Of a stretch of DNA of 64,000 nt, positions 50,301 through 61,881 are shown in pieces. The DNA lies in assembly GCF_964355755.1 (NCBI RefSeq), contig NC_092676.1:24410288-24474287 (forward strand), read 5' to 3'. Origin of the DNA: Antedon mediterranea (Eukaryota > Echinodermata > Crinoidea > Comatulida > Antedonidae). How positions within the stretch are numbered: the first letter of the stretch is position 1; every line of letters begins with the position of its first letter. A program made the position numbers and the translations under genes. The notes below the pieces were generated by a model. The model had not been told where the DNA came from. It searched no databases and saw only the letters and a program-made list of their open reading frames with translations.

Positions 50301-53194
50301 GCAGTCAATTACAGCAAAAGAATTTGAATTAAATTCGATTGCTACTTGTGGGTTGTCACAAAACTTGTTTGTCATAGTAGGAGAAAACTAATCATAAACT
50401 GTACATAGTTAGAAAGACATTTTCAATTTTTGTTGATCCAATATGGTACTTACAACTACGTTTCACAATCAGTTTGCTTTCTCAAATAGACTGTTGATCT
50501 TGGTTACAGTCTGGTCAATACTTCACCTCTGTGTTTTTTAGGGTGCTGTGTTTTTCTTCTGCGACATTGTTTGCGAAATGTCATGAGCACCATTTTTAGT
50601 ATTTTAAATTTGTTGATCAACAATAAAGAAACATTTCTCTAATATAATAATAGGATCCAAATGAAATTAATTTAAGATTGTAAATAGTTTTAACTTCTTT
50701 TCATTTTTTGGTAATTTTCTTTCTAGGTTCTACAGAGGAATTATTCTTAAAAGAAGAGCAAAATAGTCTTCAATCGTTGTTAAATTGCAAGTCAGCTGAT
50801 TTTACAACTGAGATGAAACAAGTTATTCAATCAAACACATGGAACAAATCAGAAACTTTGAATGCTGCCCTCAAGCTTCCTCTCACCAGGTTATGTGCTA
50901 GGTAATGTAACTTAATTTGTTTTTTCAAAGAAGTATAAAGACGTTACAAAGCAAAGATTTACTAAAAAGCGAAATAAATAATTTTCAGTGACGTATTAGC
51001 TATGGCCACTCACTAGCTAAACCTAAACAGACATTAAAATATGTCAAAAAAGTCTCGAGGCCTCTATCGTTGGAGGGCCACTTAGGGTTCCTAAACCAGG
51101 AGCCTCAGGTCTGAGATGAAACAAGTTATTCAATCAAACACATGGAACAAATCAGAAACTTTGAATGCTGCCCTCAAACTTCCACTCACCAGGTTATGTG
51201 CTAGGTAATGTACCTTAATTTTTTTTAGTCAAAGAAGTATAAAGACGTTACAAAACAAAGAATGTGAGATTTAAAAAATCAAACAGATTCACCAAAAAGC
51301 AAAATACATCAGTGACGTAATGGCTATGGGTGCTCACTGGCTAAACCCAGGGGCCTCTGAGCAGTGCCCAGAGAGAAAAAAAAACAGACATTAAAATATG
51401 TCGAAAAAGGCTAAAAACGCCTCAGGCCTCCATTGTTGTAGGGCCACTTAGGGTATGTTCAGACCTACGGAGTTATGCTTTCGTATCACAGCCAAGGTCA
51501 TATTTTAATGAGCGTCATAAGAGCAAAGTGTTCAGATTCATTGCAACGAAGTTGCATTACAAACGGATATGATGTCACTCGCTGGCAATTAACCAAACTC
51601 TAACGCACGCATAGACCTACCTTTGTTGTTATTAAAAGTAGTAGTGGTTGGTTTAGGAACGAACACTTGGGCTCGGCATTATCGATTGGTTGTCAGGCAT
51701 ACCAACCAGCCGATCGTTTTGGGGTTTGGGTTTATATTTGGTCTATGACCTAAAATATCATTTATGGCAGAAAAATTTTCAAATCCCGTACTTGCACCGG
51801 CTCCAGATTTATTTACTCGGTCTTTCGCCGCTTTATACGACGACCCCTTCAATTTCGTTTGGATATTAAATCTTTCTTTATGAGGATGGCCCATCTGCTA
51901 ACGTGTCCGCCATGTCGTTGAACACAGACATCTTGTTGCCGGTGCTTTTTTTACGCCAGTTTTTCACTTCCAACCGATCTCTGAACTCAGGGCTTCCCCA
52001 CAATGAAATAAGGTATTTTACTTCGGTTTCTCGCCAATGCGCACGCTTCGATGACATTTTAAATTAATTAATATAATAATATTAATAATAATACTGTATA
52101 GTGTAACAACAAAAGGTATGCTTTTTTCGCACGTTCACCGATCACAACAAATGGATCAGCTTGGCTATACGATGAGGAGCACATGTCACGATGTGATGTG
52201 GCGAATATTGTAATTTGATTGGCTAGATATCTAACCTAGGTCATATTCATCGATGCGTGACTTTCGTATTGTAAGCGACGTCCACTAAACTCATACCTTG
52301 AGCTTTCGTAGCGTACGAAATATCAGTGTCGTACGAGGTGGCTTCCACTAATCTTTTCCTGGTTCAGACGTATGGACTTGTACGCCGCGTACAATACGAA
52401 AGCATAACTCCGTAGGTCTGAACAGGCCCTTAGGGTTCCTAAACCATTGCCTCAGGTCTTTATGTTACGCCAATGATTATTGTCAAGTGGCTCAACAAAG
52501 TGGAATTGAAAATAGACATCATAGAATAGAATCAAATGAATTACATACATTATGATCCACATGTTTCCTGACTTGTTATCTTCTTTTGTGTTCAGGTACC
52601 TATATCAAGAGAAGAGAAGAGGATATGCGGTCAACCCTGTTGGTAAGTGTAAACTTGATAAACCATCAATTAACATTAATTATTAACGTGCTATAATTAT
52701 AAATAATACTAATATCCTTGATTTATAAAGTGCCTGTTGTGAAACCACTAAGCGCTCTGAACATTATTACCCTGGTCATTTTTTTATCAAACACGTATGG
52801 AAACATATTCTCATAATGCAGCTAGTAATCAGCGAAAAGTTGTGTCTTGACCTTTCCAGGTACCCATTTGTACACCTGGGTGTAGAGAGGCAAACATAAG
52901 TAAAGTGTCTTAAGGATACAAGCAATTCGTTTTAACATAAGATAAAATTACTATTATTTCACAGCAAATTTTCACTTGAGGAACGGTGCGACGATGTGGC
53001 GTATAAACTGGCTCGGAGATGTCAGTAACAGAGGCCTGACAGCCTCATGTGGCTTGATGGTTAATTATAGGTACTTTTTAGATAGGACCACCAATAACAG
53101 TCAAATGTATGTAGAACAAAAACACATTGATGCATCAAGCCATGTTTTAAATTTACTCCAACCAAACCATTATAATAAAACAAGCAAATTATGA
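47385..53194 (+). CDS. MLYCD: malonyl-CoA decarboxylase
   Basis: Converts malonyl-CoA to acetyl-CoA and CO2, relieving inhibition of fatty-acid oxidation. Eleven exons: 47385-47423, 47739-47921, 48020-48160, 48465-48599, 49001-49153, 49578-49742, 49907-50009, 50140-50292, 50727-50901, 52596-52642, 52965-53194. They join in frame to 507 residues (human 493). The N-terminus [13 protein letters not shown] is basic and mitochondrial-like. An internal Met in [10 protein letters not shown] could start a shorter form, as in human MLYCD. The C-terminus is SKL, the type 1 peroxisomal signal. [30 protein letters not shown] (with the catalytic Ser) and [12 protein letters not shown] (with the catalytic His) are conserved. 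After exon 9 the 3' half of that exon is duplicated in the intron. ATG choice among two adjacent Met codons is open. Confidence 0.95.
48175..48258. mobile_element. foldback MITE, CGCAACGCAAGGACG family, partial, MLYCD intron 3
   Basis: Contains GGGATTGGTCATTCGCTTGC, GTTGCAGCTTACGTCCTTGT and the end CTAGTGTGAACCAAGCTTA. These match the right half of the complete copy at 58219-58378. It begins 14 bases after the exon 3 donor. Confidence 0.7.
49345..49502. mobile_element. CArG foldback MITE, degraded, in MLYCD intron 5
   Basis: Three CCAAATATGG/CCAAATATAG/CCAACTATAG units followed by CCATATATGG; right end AAAGTTGAATGGTGTAGACT. The left terminus is mostly lost. Confidence 0.82.
50808..51209 (+). 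repeat. 303-bp tandem duplication including the 3' half of MLYCD exon 9
   Basis: CTGAGATGAAACAAGTTATT at 50808 recurs at 51111. The second copy repeats the coding sequence through the splice donor GCTAG/GTAATG (first copy donor at 50902, second at 51205) with few changes, then the intron start and the hAT-like MITE. The second copy has no acceptor, so it should be skipped, but it supplies a decoy donor. Confidence 0.9.
50986..51110 (+). mobile_element. hAT-like MITE, copy A, MLYCD intron 9
   Basis: Starts CAGTGACGTATTAGCTATGG; ends at the duplication junction near AGGAGCCTCAGGTCTG. Part of the 303-bp duplicated unit. Confidence 0.75.
51451..52429. mobile_element. non-autonomous PIF/Harbinger-type element 1
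   Basis: 979 bp. Terminal inverted repeats GGGTATGTTCAGACCTACGG and its near-complement ending GTCTGAACAGGCCC extend through CGGAGTTATGCTTTCGTAT. Flanking duplication TTA at 51448-51450 and 52430-52432. TTA duplications and GGG/GGC ends are the Harbinger pattern. Inside is a broken Myb/SANT-like gene on the - strand and no transposase. Confidence 0.9.
51679..52057 (-). pseudogene. frameshifted Myb/SANT-like DNA-binding protein of a Harbinger element
   Basis: Frame 1 (52057 down to stop at 51878) starts [20 protein letters not shown] and continues with [14 protein letters not shown] and [10 protein letters not shown]. This is the first two helices of a trihelix/Myb-like domain. A one-base shift near 51890 moves the rest into the frame of 51894-51679: [31 protein letters not shown] and [10 protein letters not shown], the third helix and the usual SG...ILG.RP end. 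Harbinger elements normally carry such a gene beside the transposase, so this is a decayed remnant. Confidence 0.8.
52708..52930 (-). mobile_element. tRNA-derived SINE, family 2, head-truncated, MLYCD intron 10
   Basis: On the - strand it contains GGTGTACAAATGGGTACCTG, GACACAACTTTTCGCTGATT, ATTATGAGAATATGTTTCCA and GAGCGCTTAGTGGTTTCACA. The tRNA-like head is missing. It ends about 35 bp before exon 11. Confidence 0.85.
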
Positions 53195-53547
53195 ACAAAC
53201 TTTTGATTCCTAATAAGTGAATTATGTCTATATAAATTAATATTCTTATTTTAAAGAAAGAAATATACTATAATTAAAACAGTATTATTAAAAAGATTTT
53301 AAATTGTAAATTAAACTGAATACTTGGTTCATTTAAGAACATGTGTAAACAAAAGCTTAAGGTAAAATCAGTTATCTCAGAGTAAAAATTAGTATCAGTT
53401 ATTATCAGTATTATCATGCAGAAAAAGAAGCTATAAAGTGGTCAGTTATGTCCAAAAAAAAAATAAAAAGAACAATATTTGGTCATTAAAAAACAATATA
53501 AAGAAGAAATACAGCATTTAAATTGCATGATTTTCCATCTCATTGTC

Positions 53548-53696
53548 TAAAGCTCTGTTTACACTATCAAACTTTATGCGACAACAAAATGTGATGTGCC
53601 AATATATTGGGCATATTGCTACCATATTTTGGTATATCAATACCATATTTGGACACATCACATTTTTTTGTCATTATCTGATATAGTAAACAGTAC
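53548..53696. mobile_element. CArG foldback MITE after MLYCD
   Basis: Left TAAAGCTCTGTTTACACTAT; right end decayed (TCATTATCTGATATAGTAAA). Contains CCATATTTTGG and CCATATTTGG. Confidence 0.88.
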
Positions 53697-53984
53697 AAGC
53701 ATTAACTTTTGACTTGCCAAGGGATGATGTGTGTGCTATGGAGCATAAATTGGTACTGGACTAATTGCAACGAATGTTGTTTTATATCAATTACCAAGGC
53801 CAATATAATATTTGATCACAGTTATAAATTTATTGCCGCAATAAAATGGTAATTAATGCTTTTTATGGGAACTATTTTTAGTAAATCAAGTGTTTACTTT
53901 TCATAAATGTATTGGAAACAGAAATCACTAATCGTTAAGATAAACAATTCTTACACACCATGATGAAGGGAGCTGTGGACGAAA

Positions 53985-53998
53985 GGGGGGGGGGGGGG
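53985..53998. repeat. run of 14 G
   Basis: Homopolymer GGGGGGGGGGGGGG after GAAA. Length may be a sequencing or assembly artefact; it could form quadruplex structures. Confidence 0.8.
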
Positions 53999-54359
53999 TT
54001 TATTTGAACTTACGATGCATGAAACACAATACATGATTTAGAATACTAATAAATATATTCTTATATCATTTTATTATCGCAGTGTAAAACTAAACTCCAC
54101 TACCTAAGCCTAAATGAGACTTTTTTATAAAATAGTTTATCCGTCCTGTAATTGGCGAGTTACTTGGATGTGTATGAAATAAACAAAAAAATGTTGATAT
54201 TATTTTATTATAGTTATGTCATTGTCGTTTTATTCATGCATAAACATTATTAACTAATTATGTTAACATATAAACCTCGGGATCCAACAAAGACCGAAAC
54301 GTTGAATCATGACTTCCCTCACATATCACATTAATATTTTGTGTAAGTTTTAAACTATC

Positions 54360-54517
54360 TTAAGCTCTGTCTACATTACTTTGACAATAAACGGTGTGAT
54401 GTGCCCAAATATGGTAGTGATATGCATAAATATGGTAGTGCTATGACATCATCATTTCCATATATGGGCACATCACATTTTTTGTCGCATACAGTTTGAT
54501 AGTGTAGACAGATCTTT
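54360..54517. mobile_element. CArG foldback MITE
   Basis: Left TTAAGCTCTGTCTACATTAC, right TTTGATAGTGTAGACAGATC. Contains CCAAATATGG and CCATATATGG. Confidence 0.9.
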
Positions 54518-56227
54518 TGAACAATATTTTTTAATGTAGGCCTACATGAATAATAATGAATAAAAACTATGAATAATTACTGTAGTGTAATAATAACAGT
54601 TTTAGCAGTATCATTAACGAACCAGACAAAGAACATGTCGACTTATGTCGTAAAGCGTTTTCTTAAATCTACTTGGCCTATAATTCCAGTATCCGGTCAT
54701 AATAAATCGTTTGCAATCAAACGTACTTAGAAAGGCATTAAATTGTTTTCGCGACGATACACACACTCGACTAATAATATACAAAGGCACAAACTCCGAT
54801 CATTTTCGCTCAAGTTAAAAGCTGTCGAAATAGCCAAGAGGCTTCCTACAGTGTTAAGTACACACAATAAGGTATAATGTCGGATTTGCTCGCTTCGATA
54901 CACTTTTATAAAACAGTCTAACATTCTATTGACTCTAGCAAGCGCTTAGTAAACATGTCGGTTAATTGAAAAATATTCTGGATTAAACTTGTAGAAAATA
55001 AATCAAACCATATTTTTATAGTCTGGGGATAAATAATAATAATAAAAATAATTCAAACCATTATAGTCTGGGGATATATAGATTTCTTTTTCACTCAAGC
55101 TCCTGTAAATACTGTTCCGGCGAGCTCTCATGCGGGAGCTTTAAAGTGCTGGATAAAACAAATTTAAATGATTCCTCTGCTTTTTTCTTTTCTTATTTTT
55201 TGTTGTTGGTTATCTTGGCATATTTTATGGAGCATGTTTGTGTGTAAAGCGCTTAGAAACACTGTATTAGGCTACCATTATTAGTATAAAAACGAAAAGG
55301 TAAAAAGACACAACATTTTGGGGTAACAAAATTTAAGAAACTGTTACTTTCTACACATATTTCTACCATGATTTTTTATGTTCGCAATTTGAATTGTTGA
55401 TGAGGACTATTATTAGATAACTGTGATGATGTGCCGACATGAGAATGTATATATCATAATTCTCCCGAGTAGGCCTACTTCTTGCCATCTCCTTCCTACT
55501 CTGATAATCCTTCTCAGCCACTCAAAAGTAGACCAATTGTCATTCTATATGTGTTATGAGTAGGCCTAGTTATTAATTCATTGGTATTTGGTTAAACAAC
55601 AATGCGGTTTTAAAACATATGTAGGCCGACTTATGCATACTCTACAATGCTAGAATTAAGCAACGAATGAGGGACAATTAACACTAACTAATTAACGCTA
55701 TGGCCAACACTGTACATTATGATGAATTATTTTTCCTTCGTGACTTTACATATGTTGCTAGAAAAAATCGAGCGCCTAATAATATACTTTTGAACTGTAT
55801 ATGTATGCTGCAGTCAACATATCATTGAGAGTTTGCAACACTTTGGCATAGTCTACTTATAAACAGATTTATTTCCAAATATTTATGCAAACCATATTTC
55901 ATTGGCGACAATTGGTTACAAAATCTGGTTAACAAAATTAACGTGCGTTTGCACAGCATTGCCAATCAATATGAATTACATTGCACTCGCAATTATTCAG
56001 GCTAAATGGCAAGCAGATTAACTAACACATTCATTTCTCAAAGAAATCATTATAAAATTAGGCTAATCGTACCTGAGTGAATAACATTAGTGAATCTATT
56101 ACTCCGTCGAGAAATCTAGATTACGATAACTAACCAGCGCTTGCTGGCTTACAAAGTGCGAGCGTTTTGTTGCTGTTTTAAACTATTGCTCTATGGTAAT
56201 CTCAACATTGTTCATTATATCATAAAT

Positions 56228-56362
56228 CCAAAGGCAAATTACTGGAAAAATGACAATGCTGTGGGTATCAGTGGCTGAATCTTAATGGAGATACACAAAA
56301 AAAAACACGAAAAAGCTAAATCAAAACGATACAGTAAAACAGCCAGAAAAGTTAGTAGAACT
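56228..56362 (+). repeat. dispersed repeat, inverted copy of ~2846-2985
   Basis: GCAAATTACTGGAAAAATGA, CAATGCTGTGGGTATCAGTG and ACAGCCAGAAAAGTTAG match the reverse complement of the segment near 2900. Confidence 0.65.
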
Positions 56363-56516
56363 ATGACTTATTGATGTCATTAGGTTCAGGCTTAAGATAT
56401 TTACCGGGTAAGTTTGTTTCACAGGCAGCAGTTATAGCTAAAGTTGGCGGGCAGGAACCAACTTACCCAGTCAACTAAGCCTCCTGAATACAGGCCTATA
56501 TAGGCCTACAGTAGTT

Positions 56517-56925
56517 TCCAATACCATCTCCTCTCTGTTACAAAAATAATAACAGTTAGTTGTAGGGCAACGTTGATTTTTACGTCCAATATTTTTACCG
56601 TGCGTACAGGCCATGGCCCGAGAACTTAAAAAGTTCAATTCAAACTTTATAGAATGAGAAAAGTAAATGTCGCTAGCTTCAGATTTTTTCCCCGTTTCAC
56701 CCTTTTAAACTATCAACACCATCTTCCCCTGTTACAAAACTAATTACAGATAGTAGTAGCCTATAAGTTGATTTTTCTGTCCGGGCATACCCCCGATATT
56801 TTTACAATATGTGCAGGCCTTGGCCCGAGAACTGAAAAGTAAAGCTCAATCAAATTTTAACATTATAGAATATGAAAAGTAAATGTCGCCAGCCTCAGAT
56901 TTTTTTTCCTGTTTCACCCTGTTAT
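56517..56925 (+). repeat. two tandem copies of a ~194-bp repeat
   Basis: CTGTTACAAAA recurs at 56535 and 56729; also shared are AATATTTTTAC, GCAGGCC/ACAGGCC, TGGCCCGAGAAC, TATAGAAT, GAAAAGTAAATGTCGC and CAGATTTTTT. Copy 1 about 56517-56710, copy 2 about 56711-56925. No coding frame. Confidence 0.8.
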
Positions 56926-57281
56926 TATTCGGTTTTTTAACATAAGGTTTGTTACTAATAATAGGGACGTGTTACAATCCTAAAATGGTTGGGGTTTTAC
57001 TGCCTTTGTGTGGCACCGACTTCCTGCAATCAAGGATACCAATTGCAATAAAAGTACATGTGGACGGAATTTAAACCTGATGAATTTCACAGTCATTGTA
57101 CTTTGTAGTGTGATGTACTTTTTTATATTCTTGTTTGTGATAAATTCATTCACACAGCAGAAGAACACATAAACAAACGGCATTCATCCGCGACGGTTCG
57201 ATTATGAAGTTTAACTGTCCTTAATGCAAATCGTATACCTTTAATTGAAATACAGTTGGAACTAACAAAAAGATACTTTTA
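56926..57281. other. intergenic DNA, no feature seen
   Basis: AT-rich sequence between two tandem repeat blocks; I see no gene, RNA or transposon end in it. Confidence 0.4.
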
Positions 57282-57665
57282 TATGACTACTAAATTACAG
57301 GCATTCTTTTTCAAAACTTAAGAAGGTTGAAGAGAAGAGCATTGCTACGCACTCTACAACATATTTCCTACTTTGGTCTAACTCCTATTGGCCTAAGGAA
57401 GAAGATACGTATACCTTGAGGCCTATAACTATAGGCCTACTAATTATTACTATACTAAATCACAGGCACTCTTTTCCAAATTTAAGGTTTAAATAAAACT
57501 CTACAACATATCTCCTACTTTGGGCCAACTCCTATTGGCCTATCAAGATCCTTTTATACTATACCGTACTAATTATGACTATACTAAATCACAGGGACTC
57601 ATATTCAAAACTTAAAGGTTGAAGAAAAGAGTATTAAGCTACGCACTGCACAACTTATACGTTGC
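57282..57665 (+). repeat. three degenerate tandem repeats (~125-165 bp)
   Basis: Each unit begins ACTAAATYACAGGSAYTC (about 57288, 57453, 57584) and contains AAACTTAAGAAGGTTGAAG/AAACTTAAAGGTTGAAGA, CTACAACATAT and TCCTACTTTGG. Units 1 and 2 share AACTCCTATTGGCCTA. Unit 3 is cut short after about 80 bp. TAGGCCTA words are frequent. Confidence 0.78.
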
Positions 57666-58218
57666 CATTATGGGCACACAGTGCTTCGTGTGTCCCCGAA
57701 GCTGTTTGAAAAACAACATGCAGATCCAACTAACCTAGATAGTGTAAATTACACATTGAAATTTAAATATATATACACTTCAAGTTTCTTTTGTTGAGAT
57801 CAAATAGCAAATCGTCTTGTTGAAGCTTGCAGTTTAATTACTATCTACATATATAATTTATTCATGAATTTTTAAATGGAACCCCCAAAGGATTGTCTGT
57901 CGGCGCGGCGGCGTCGAAATAACATTGACCGCATTATTGACGCGCGCGACTGGAATTATTATTAAATTTCGGAAAACAAGATCTTGCTCGGATCCGGCGG
58001 TTCACGTCGAATTCGTTCGAATCGTTGCATAATTGTATATTAGCGTAAAGTAATGGTCTATTTTTGGTGGCATGCATTATTCTGAAAACACGTTACCAGC
58101 GATAAGGGTCGAATCTTATTCTTTAATCCATGGTCGAATAGTAAACGTTTTGTTTTTCTACAGTGTTTTATAGTTTAAAAAAATCCTCAGTCGCAGTACT
58201 CTACTAGGTAGTTTAATC
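57666..58218. other. intergenic DNA, no gene seen
   Basis: AT-rich with a short CpG-rich island-like patch at about 57898-58020 (GGCGCGGCGGCGTCG, GACGCGCGCGAC). No reading frame of note across it; it could be a promoter or an inserted sequence. Confidence 0.4.
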
Positions 58219-58378
58219 AAGCTTGGTTCCACCTAGGACGCAACGCAAGGACGTAAACGTAACGTAAGCGATTTGACCAATCATAAGCGATAGATAATTC
58301 GAATTGTCGCTTGTCATTGGTCAACTCGCTTGCGTTGCATCGTTGTCCTTGCGTTGCGTCTCTAGTGGGAACCACGCC
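58219..58378. mobile_element. foldback MITE, CGCAACGCAAGGACG family, complete
   Basis: Left AAGCTTGGTTCCACCTAGGA then CGCAACGCAAGGACG; right CGTTGTCCTTGCGTTGCGTC then TCTAGTGGGAACCACG. Ends are inverted repeats of about 35 bp. A second, partial copy is at 48175-48258. Confidence 0.85.
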
Positions 58379-58616
58379 ATGTCTAACGATATTGTTATAC
58401 AAGTATGTGTGAATAATAAACTTAGTTGGATCGTATAATGTACCGTAATACAGTACATAATAGGCCTACAGTATGTATTTAAATAATGGAGGAATTATTT
58501 TGCTTGATATTGCAGTTAGCTAAAAATGAGAAATTGTGCTGCGTGTAAAGTGCACACATGTCATTTTATGTCAATGAATCGCAATAAAAAGGGATAAAAT
58601 TTGAAGCTGTACTGTG

Positions 58617-58720
58617 TAAAGCTCTGTCTACACTATCCAACTTTAAGTGACAAACTATAGACACGATGATGTCATATCACTACCATATTTGGGTACATCA
58701 CACTTCTTCACAGAGCTTCC
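58617..58720. mobile_element. CArG foldback MITE, shortened
   Basis: TAAAGCTCTGTCTACACTAT at the left; right end reduced to CACTTCTTCACAGAGCTT. Contains CCATATTTGG. Confidence 0.88.
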
Positions 58721-61700
58721 ATACTTAAAAAAGATTTTCGTTTTTGAACTCAATAATCCAGTAGTTCCAAGTACTGTCAAATAATCCCATTGTGTCAATT
58801 CCCAGCATACATCAGCAACTATTGTATTTACAAAGGGCGATGACCGTATCCCTACCCAATGGTTTTAATTACGTCAAGTTTTCTGCTTCGGAATTTACAT
58901 TAAGCTAAATCAATAATTAGTTTAGCGGCAATCAATGGAAACTTGCGCTGATTACTTTCGATTTAGACACTCGGCTAATTAGCGTAAAGAATAGTCTGAT
59001 GCTAATTGAAAAGAATAATTAAAATGAAAGAGAATTTTCAAGGGTTTGAAGTCTACAGTAAAATTAATTCTGTGGAGTGGGAGAACATTTAAATTGTAAT
59101 GAAAATATATCGCCCTTGAAATAAATAGAATCGCAGTTACCAATAAATGGTATTGATAATGTTCTATGAACAATCAATGGTTAAGCTACGGTTCTTCGGT
59201 CACAGAGCAACGACGTGGGTACTTATTGTTTGCGACGCACCTACGTTGCTTCCAAGTCAATTTAAAATTTAATTTCACTACAAAAAAAAAGTATATAGAT
59301 AAAGTGGAAACCAAGCTTAAATGTCCAGTTATTAGTAAACAACAGTGCCTCTAAACCTGTCTTGATGGATATAGTACATGGGGTCGAGTGCGAAACCACG
59401 GCGATCCACCGGAAGAAGTAACTATAATTCTGGCTTACTGACTGAAGGAATAGTCATACCGGATTAATCATTACAAAATTGCTACGGGCAAGTATCACAA
59501 TTGCTCTATTTGAAGTGATGATAATAGGCTATGTACGTTAATAATGCATGCAATATATACAAATAATAAATAGTGCGTACTATTGCACGTCATGTGACCC
59601 AAAATCGTCCAATCAAATGACAGAAATTTATTTAGGTGTTTAAAACCATGTATGTATGTTATATTAGCTAACTATGATATCTACATCACAAGAAGCATGC
59701 CTGCCCAGATGGGTACACGTTTTAAAAACATTGTTTGCCTTGGTAAATAATCACGACGCGGTCTGTTTAATTGATTAATGAAAAGATGATAATTTAGGCC
59801 AAATATCAATAATAAGCATGTTTACGATTGAAATAGGCCTATTGCATTTATTTTATATTATCTCAATTTAACTTGTAGTAATAAACTTAAATACATGTAA
59901 GTATCATCGCGTTGTTGCTGGTAAAATTGAGAGAGTACAACACAGTTACAGTGATGATGGGAAATGAACACGTTAAAGATGAAATTGAATTAAGTCGCTA
60001 ATTTAAACCATTTAAACTATGCACTGGTAAGGATGCAAATCCTGGGGCAATTTCCAAATTCTTGTGTGTTAATTCAATAATACCCAGCAGGCTCAGCAGC
60101 AACTAGAATCACTGCTGGCATCGTTGATTTTAACCACACAATGGTAACAAATGGCATAGGTCCTATACTTGTTATGATTTGGCACAAAGGTGTTCACTGT
60201 ATGTTTAAAAAAGTATTCACAGTTCTATTAAATATTAAAACAGAATAAAGTATAAGACTTTATATAAAATCACAATTGATCCACCGTTCGTTTCGATTAC
60301 ATGAATTAATTCACTCAGTATATCAGTATTTTTTGTCTAATTTTTATTATTGAAGGCCTATAACGCTATACATTTTTTTATGTATATGTTTTGAAATGAA
60401 ATTTAAAAAAAAAATAAATAAATAAATAAACTTCTATGATCGTACAGTTTGCCATTGCAAAGATATGAAGAACAATCTAAATATTAGACCTAAATTAAGT
60501 CGACCGCACTTTGTTTGTATTCATGTTTCCGCAATGAAGTTAATTCTGTACATATTGCCGTTGTCCTGTTTTTTTTTCCACGACCTATATAGTTAAATTT
60601 TCGAACAAAAGCGGCGACAAGGATCTAGATACATTTCAAACTTCACAAACACTGTATTTGATACAATTTAAGACGATATAAAGATCTCTTTGTTTACTAT
60701 ATTGAAATATTGGTCAATAGCTGAAAGCACAGATCCAACCAAGATAACATTATTTATAATCAGTTATACAATTACTGTAGCTTGATGCATATGTGTGTAC
60801 GTGCGCTTATTTAGTGTTTAAGGACATTTTCCCTGACGGTTAATAATATTGATTAGGCGCAAATATGGTTACAATCGTCACGGTAAACTAAAATAGTTCT
60901 GTAAAATTGAAAAAGTACTCTGTACTGTGTTTACAAAATCGTCCTATATTTTAGACTTTAAAAGAAAATATTTAAACAAATGCAATGAATTTAGTGAGAA
61001 GTGAGAGAACCAGTAGACATAATCCCACCGAGGTATAGGAGTTAGCCGCAGTTATTATATACTTCTATAAAACGTTTGATAAAGCAATGCGAAGAATCAC
61101 CTAAAAAGAGCCGCTGTTCAGTGGTGTGTGGCTATTGACGAACATTATCAATTGAGAGGCAAAACCATGACACGACGAGAACTATGCTTGCACATCAATG
61201 GACAATCGTAAATTGATTTGGTGCTAAGGGTGCTTTACGAGAGGAAGACATTAAAACCATATGAAAAGAAAAACTTAAAAGTCGGTTAAAGATATCTGTA
61301 GGGAATAAGATGAGAGAATACCGAATATAGGTTTTGTTCAAGGTCAGACCACAGTAGCAATGAACTAGCTAACAAATGTAGCGTACGACAAACAAAGATC
61401 TAATACAAGCAATGCAATCTCCTCCATCGAGAATAAAAACAACAAGGAACGCTTAATCTAATAACAATACGGATTTTGCAAGTCTTGAAATATCTAACAT
61501 ATTAAACACGATAATATCAATCCAATTGTTAATATTGACTTTTAAATCAATGAATAAAATATACTTAAATGTGTTTGTAATTTTATTTTTATTACATTTT
61601 CATACAAACATGGCTTAGAACATTGCATCTTACATAATTATTATATACGGAAATATAAACTTACTAAGAAGATATATTTGGCATGGCAACAACTAGTATA

Positions 61701-61881
61701 TAACATGGTTCAAGCATCAGGGAGTATATTAATAAATCCATGGTTCAAGCATGGACCTATAAATTAGAGGTCCATGGTTCAAACACGAGGAGGAATTACC
61801 TTCCATTTTTAAACAATTGGTTATTTAAAACCAGTACAATTTTCTTTCACCCATTGAGATAGACAAATAATACAGTATATT
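58721..61881. other. intergenic DNA, no gene seen
   Basis: About 3.2 kb of AT-rich sequence without recognisable exons, RNA genes or the repeat families listed elsewhere. A simple AAATAAATAAATAAAT tract lies near 60412-60432 and CCATGGTTCAAGCA/TCCATGGTTCAAACA direct repeats at about 61738-61785. Confidence 0.4.

Larger units (their letters stand above)
51310..52475 (+). mobile_element. hAT-like MITE, copy B, split by a Harbinger-type insertion
   Basis: Left part 51310-51450 (CAGTGACGTAATGGCTATGG to GGGCCACTTA), right part 52433-52475 (GGGTTCCTAAACCATTGCCT to TTACGCCAATG). Removing 51451-52432 restores CCACTTAGGGTTCCTAAACC, which is the intact order in copy A. Confidence 0.85.
53195..56227. 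other. intergenic DNA after MLYCD, part 1
   Basis: No coding region recognised. Contains CArG MITEs at 53548-53696 and 54360-54517, a run of 14 G at 53985-53998, and a small direct repeat CAAACCAT...ATAGTCTGGGGATA at about 55005-55075. Otherwise AT-rich and unique to my eye. Confidence 0.5.

Noticed and set aside
54727-54924. - strand open frame in the gene-poor region
   Set aside because: Short, no motif, no splice or promoter context; consistent with chance.
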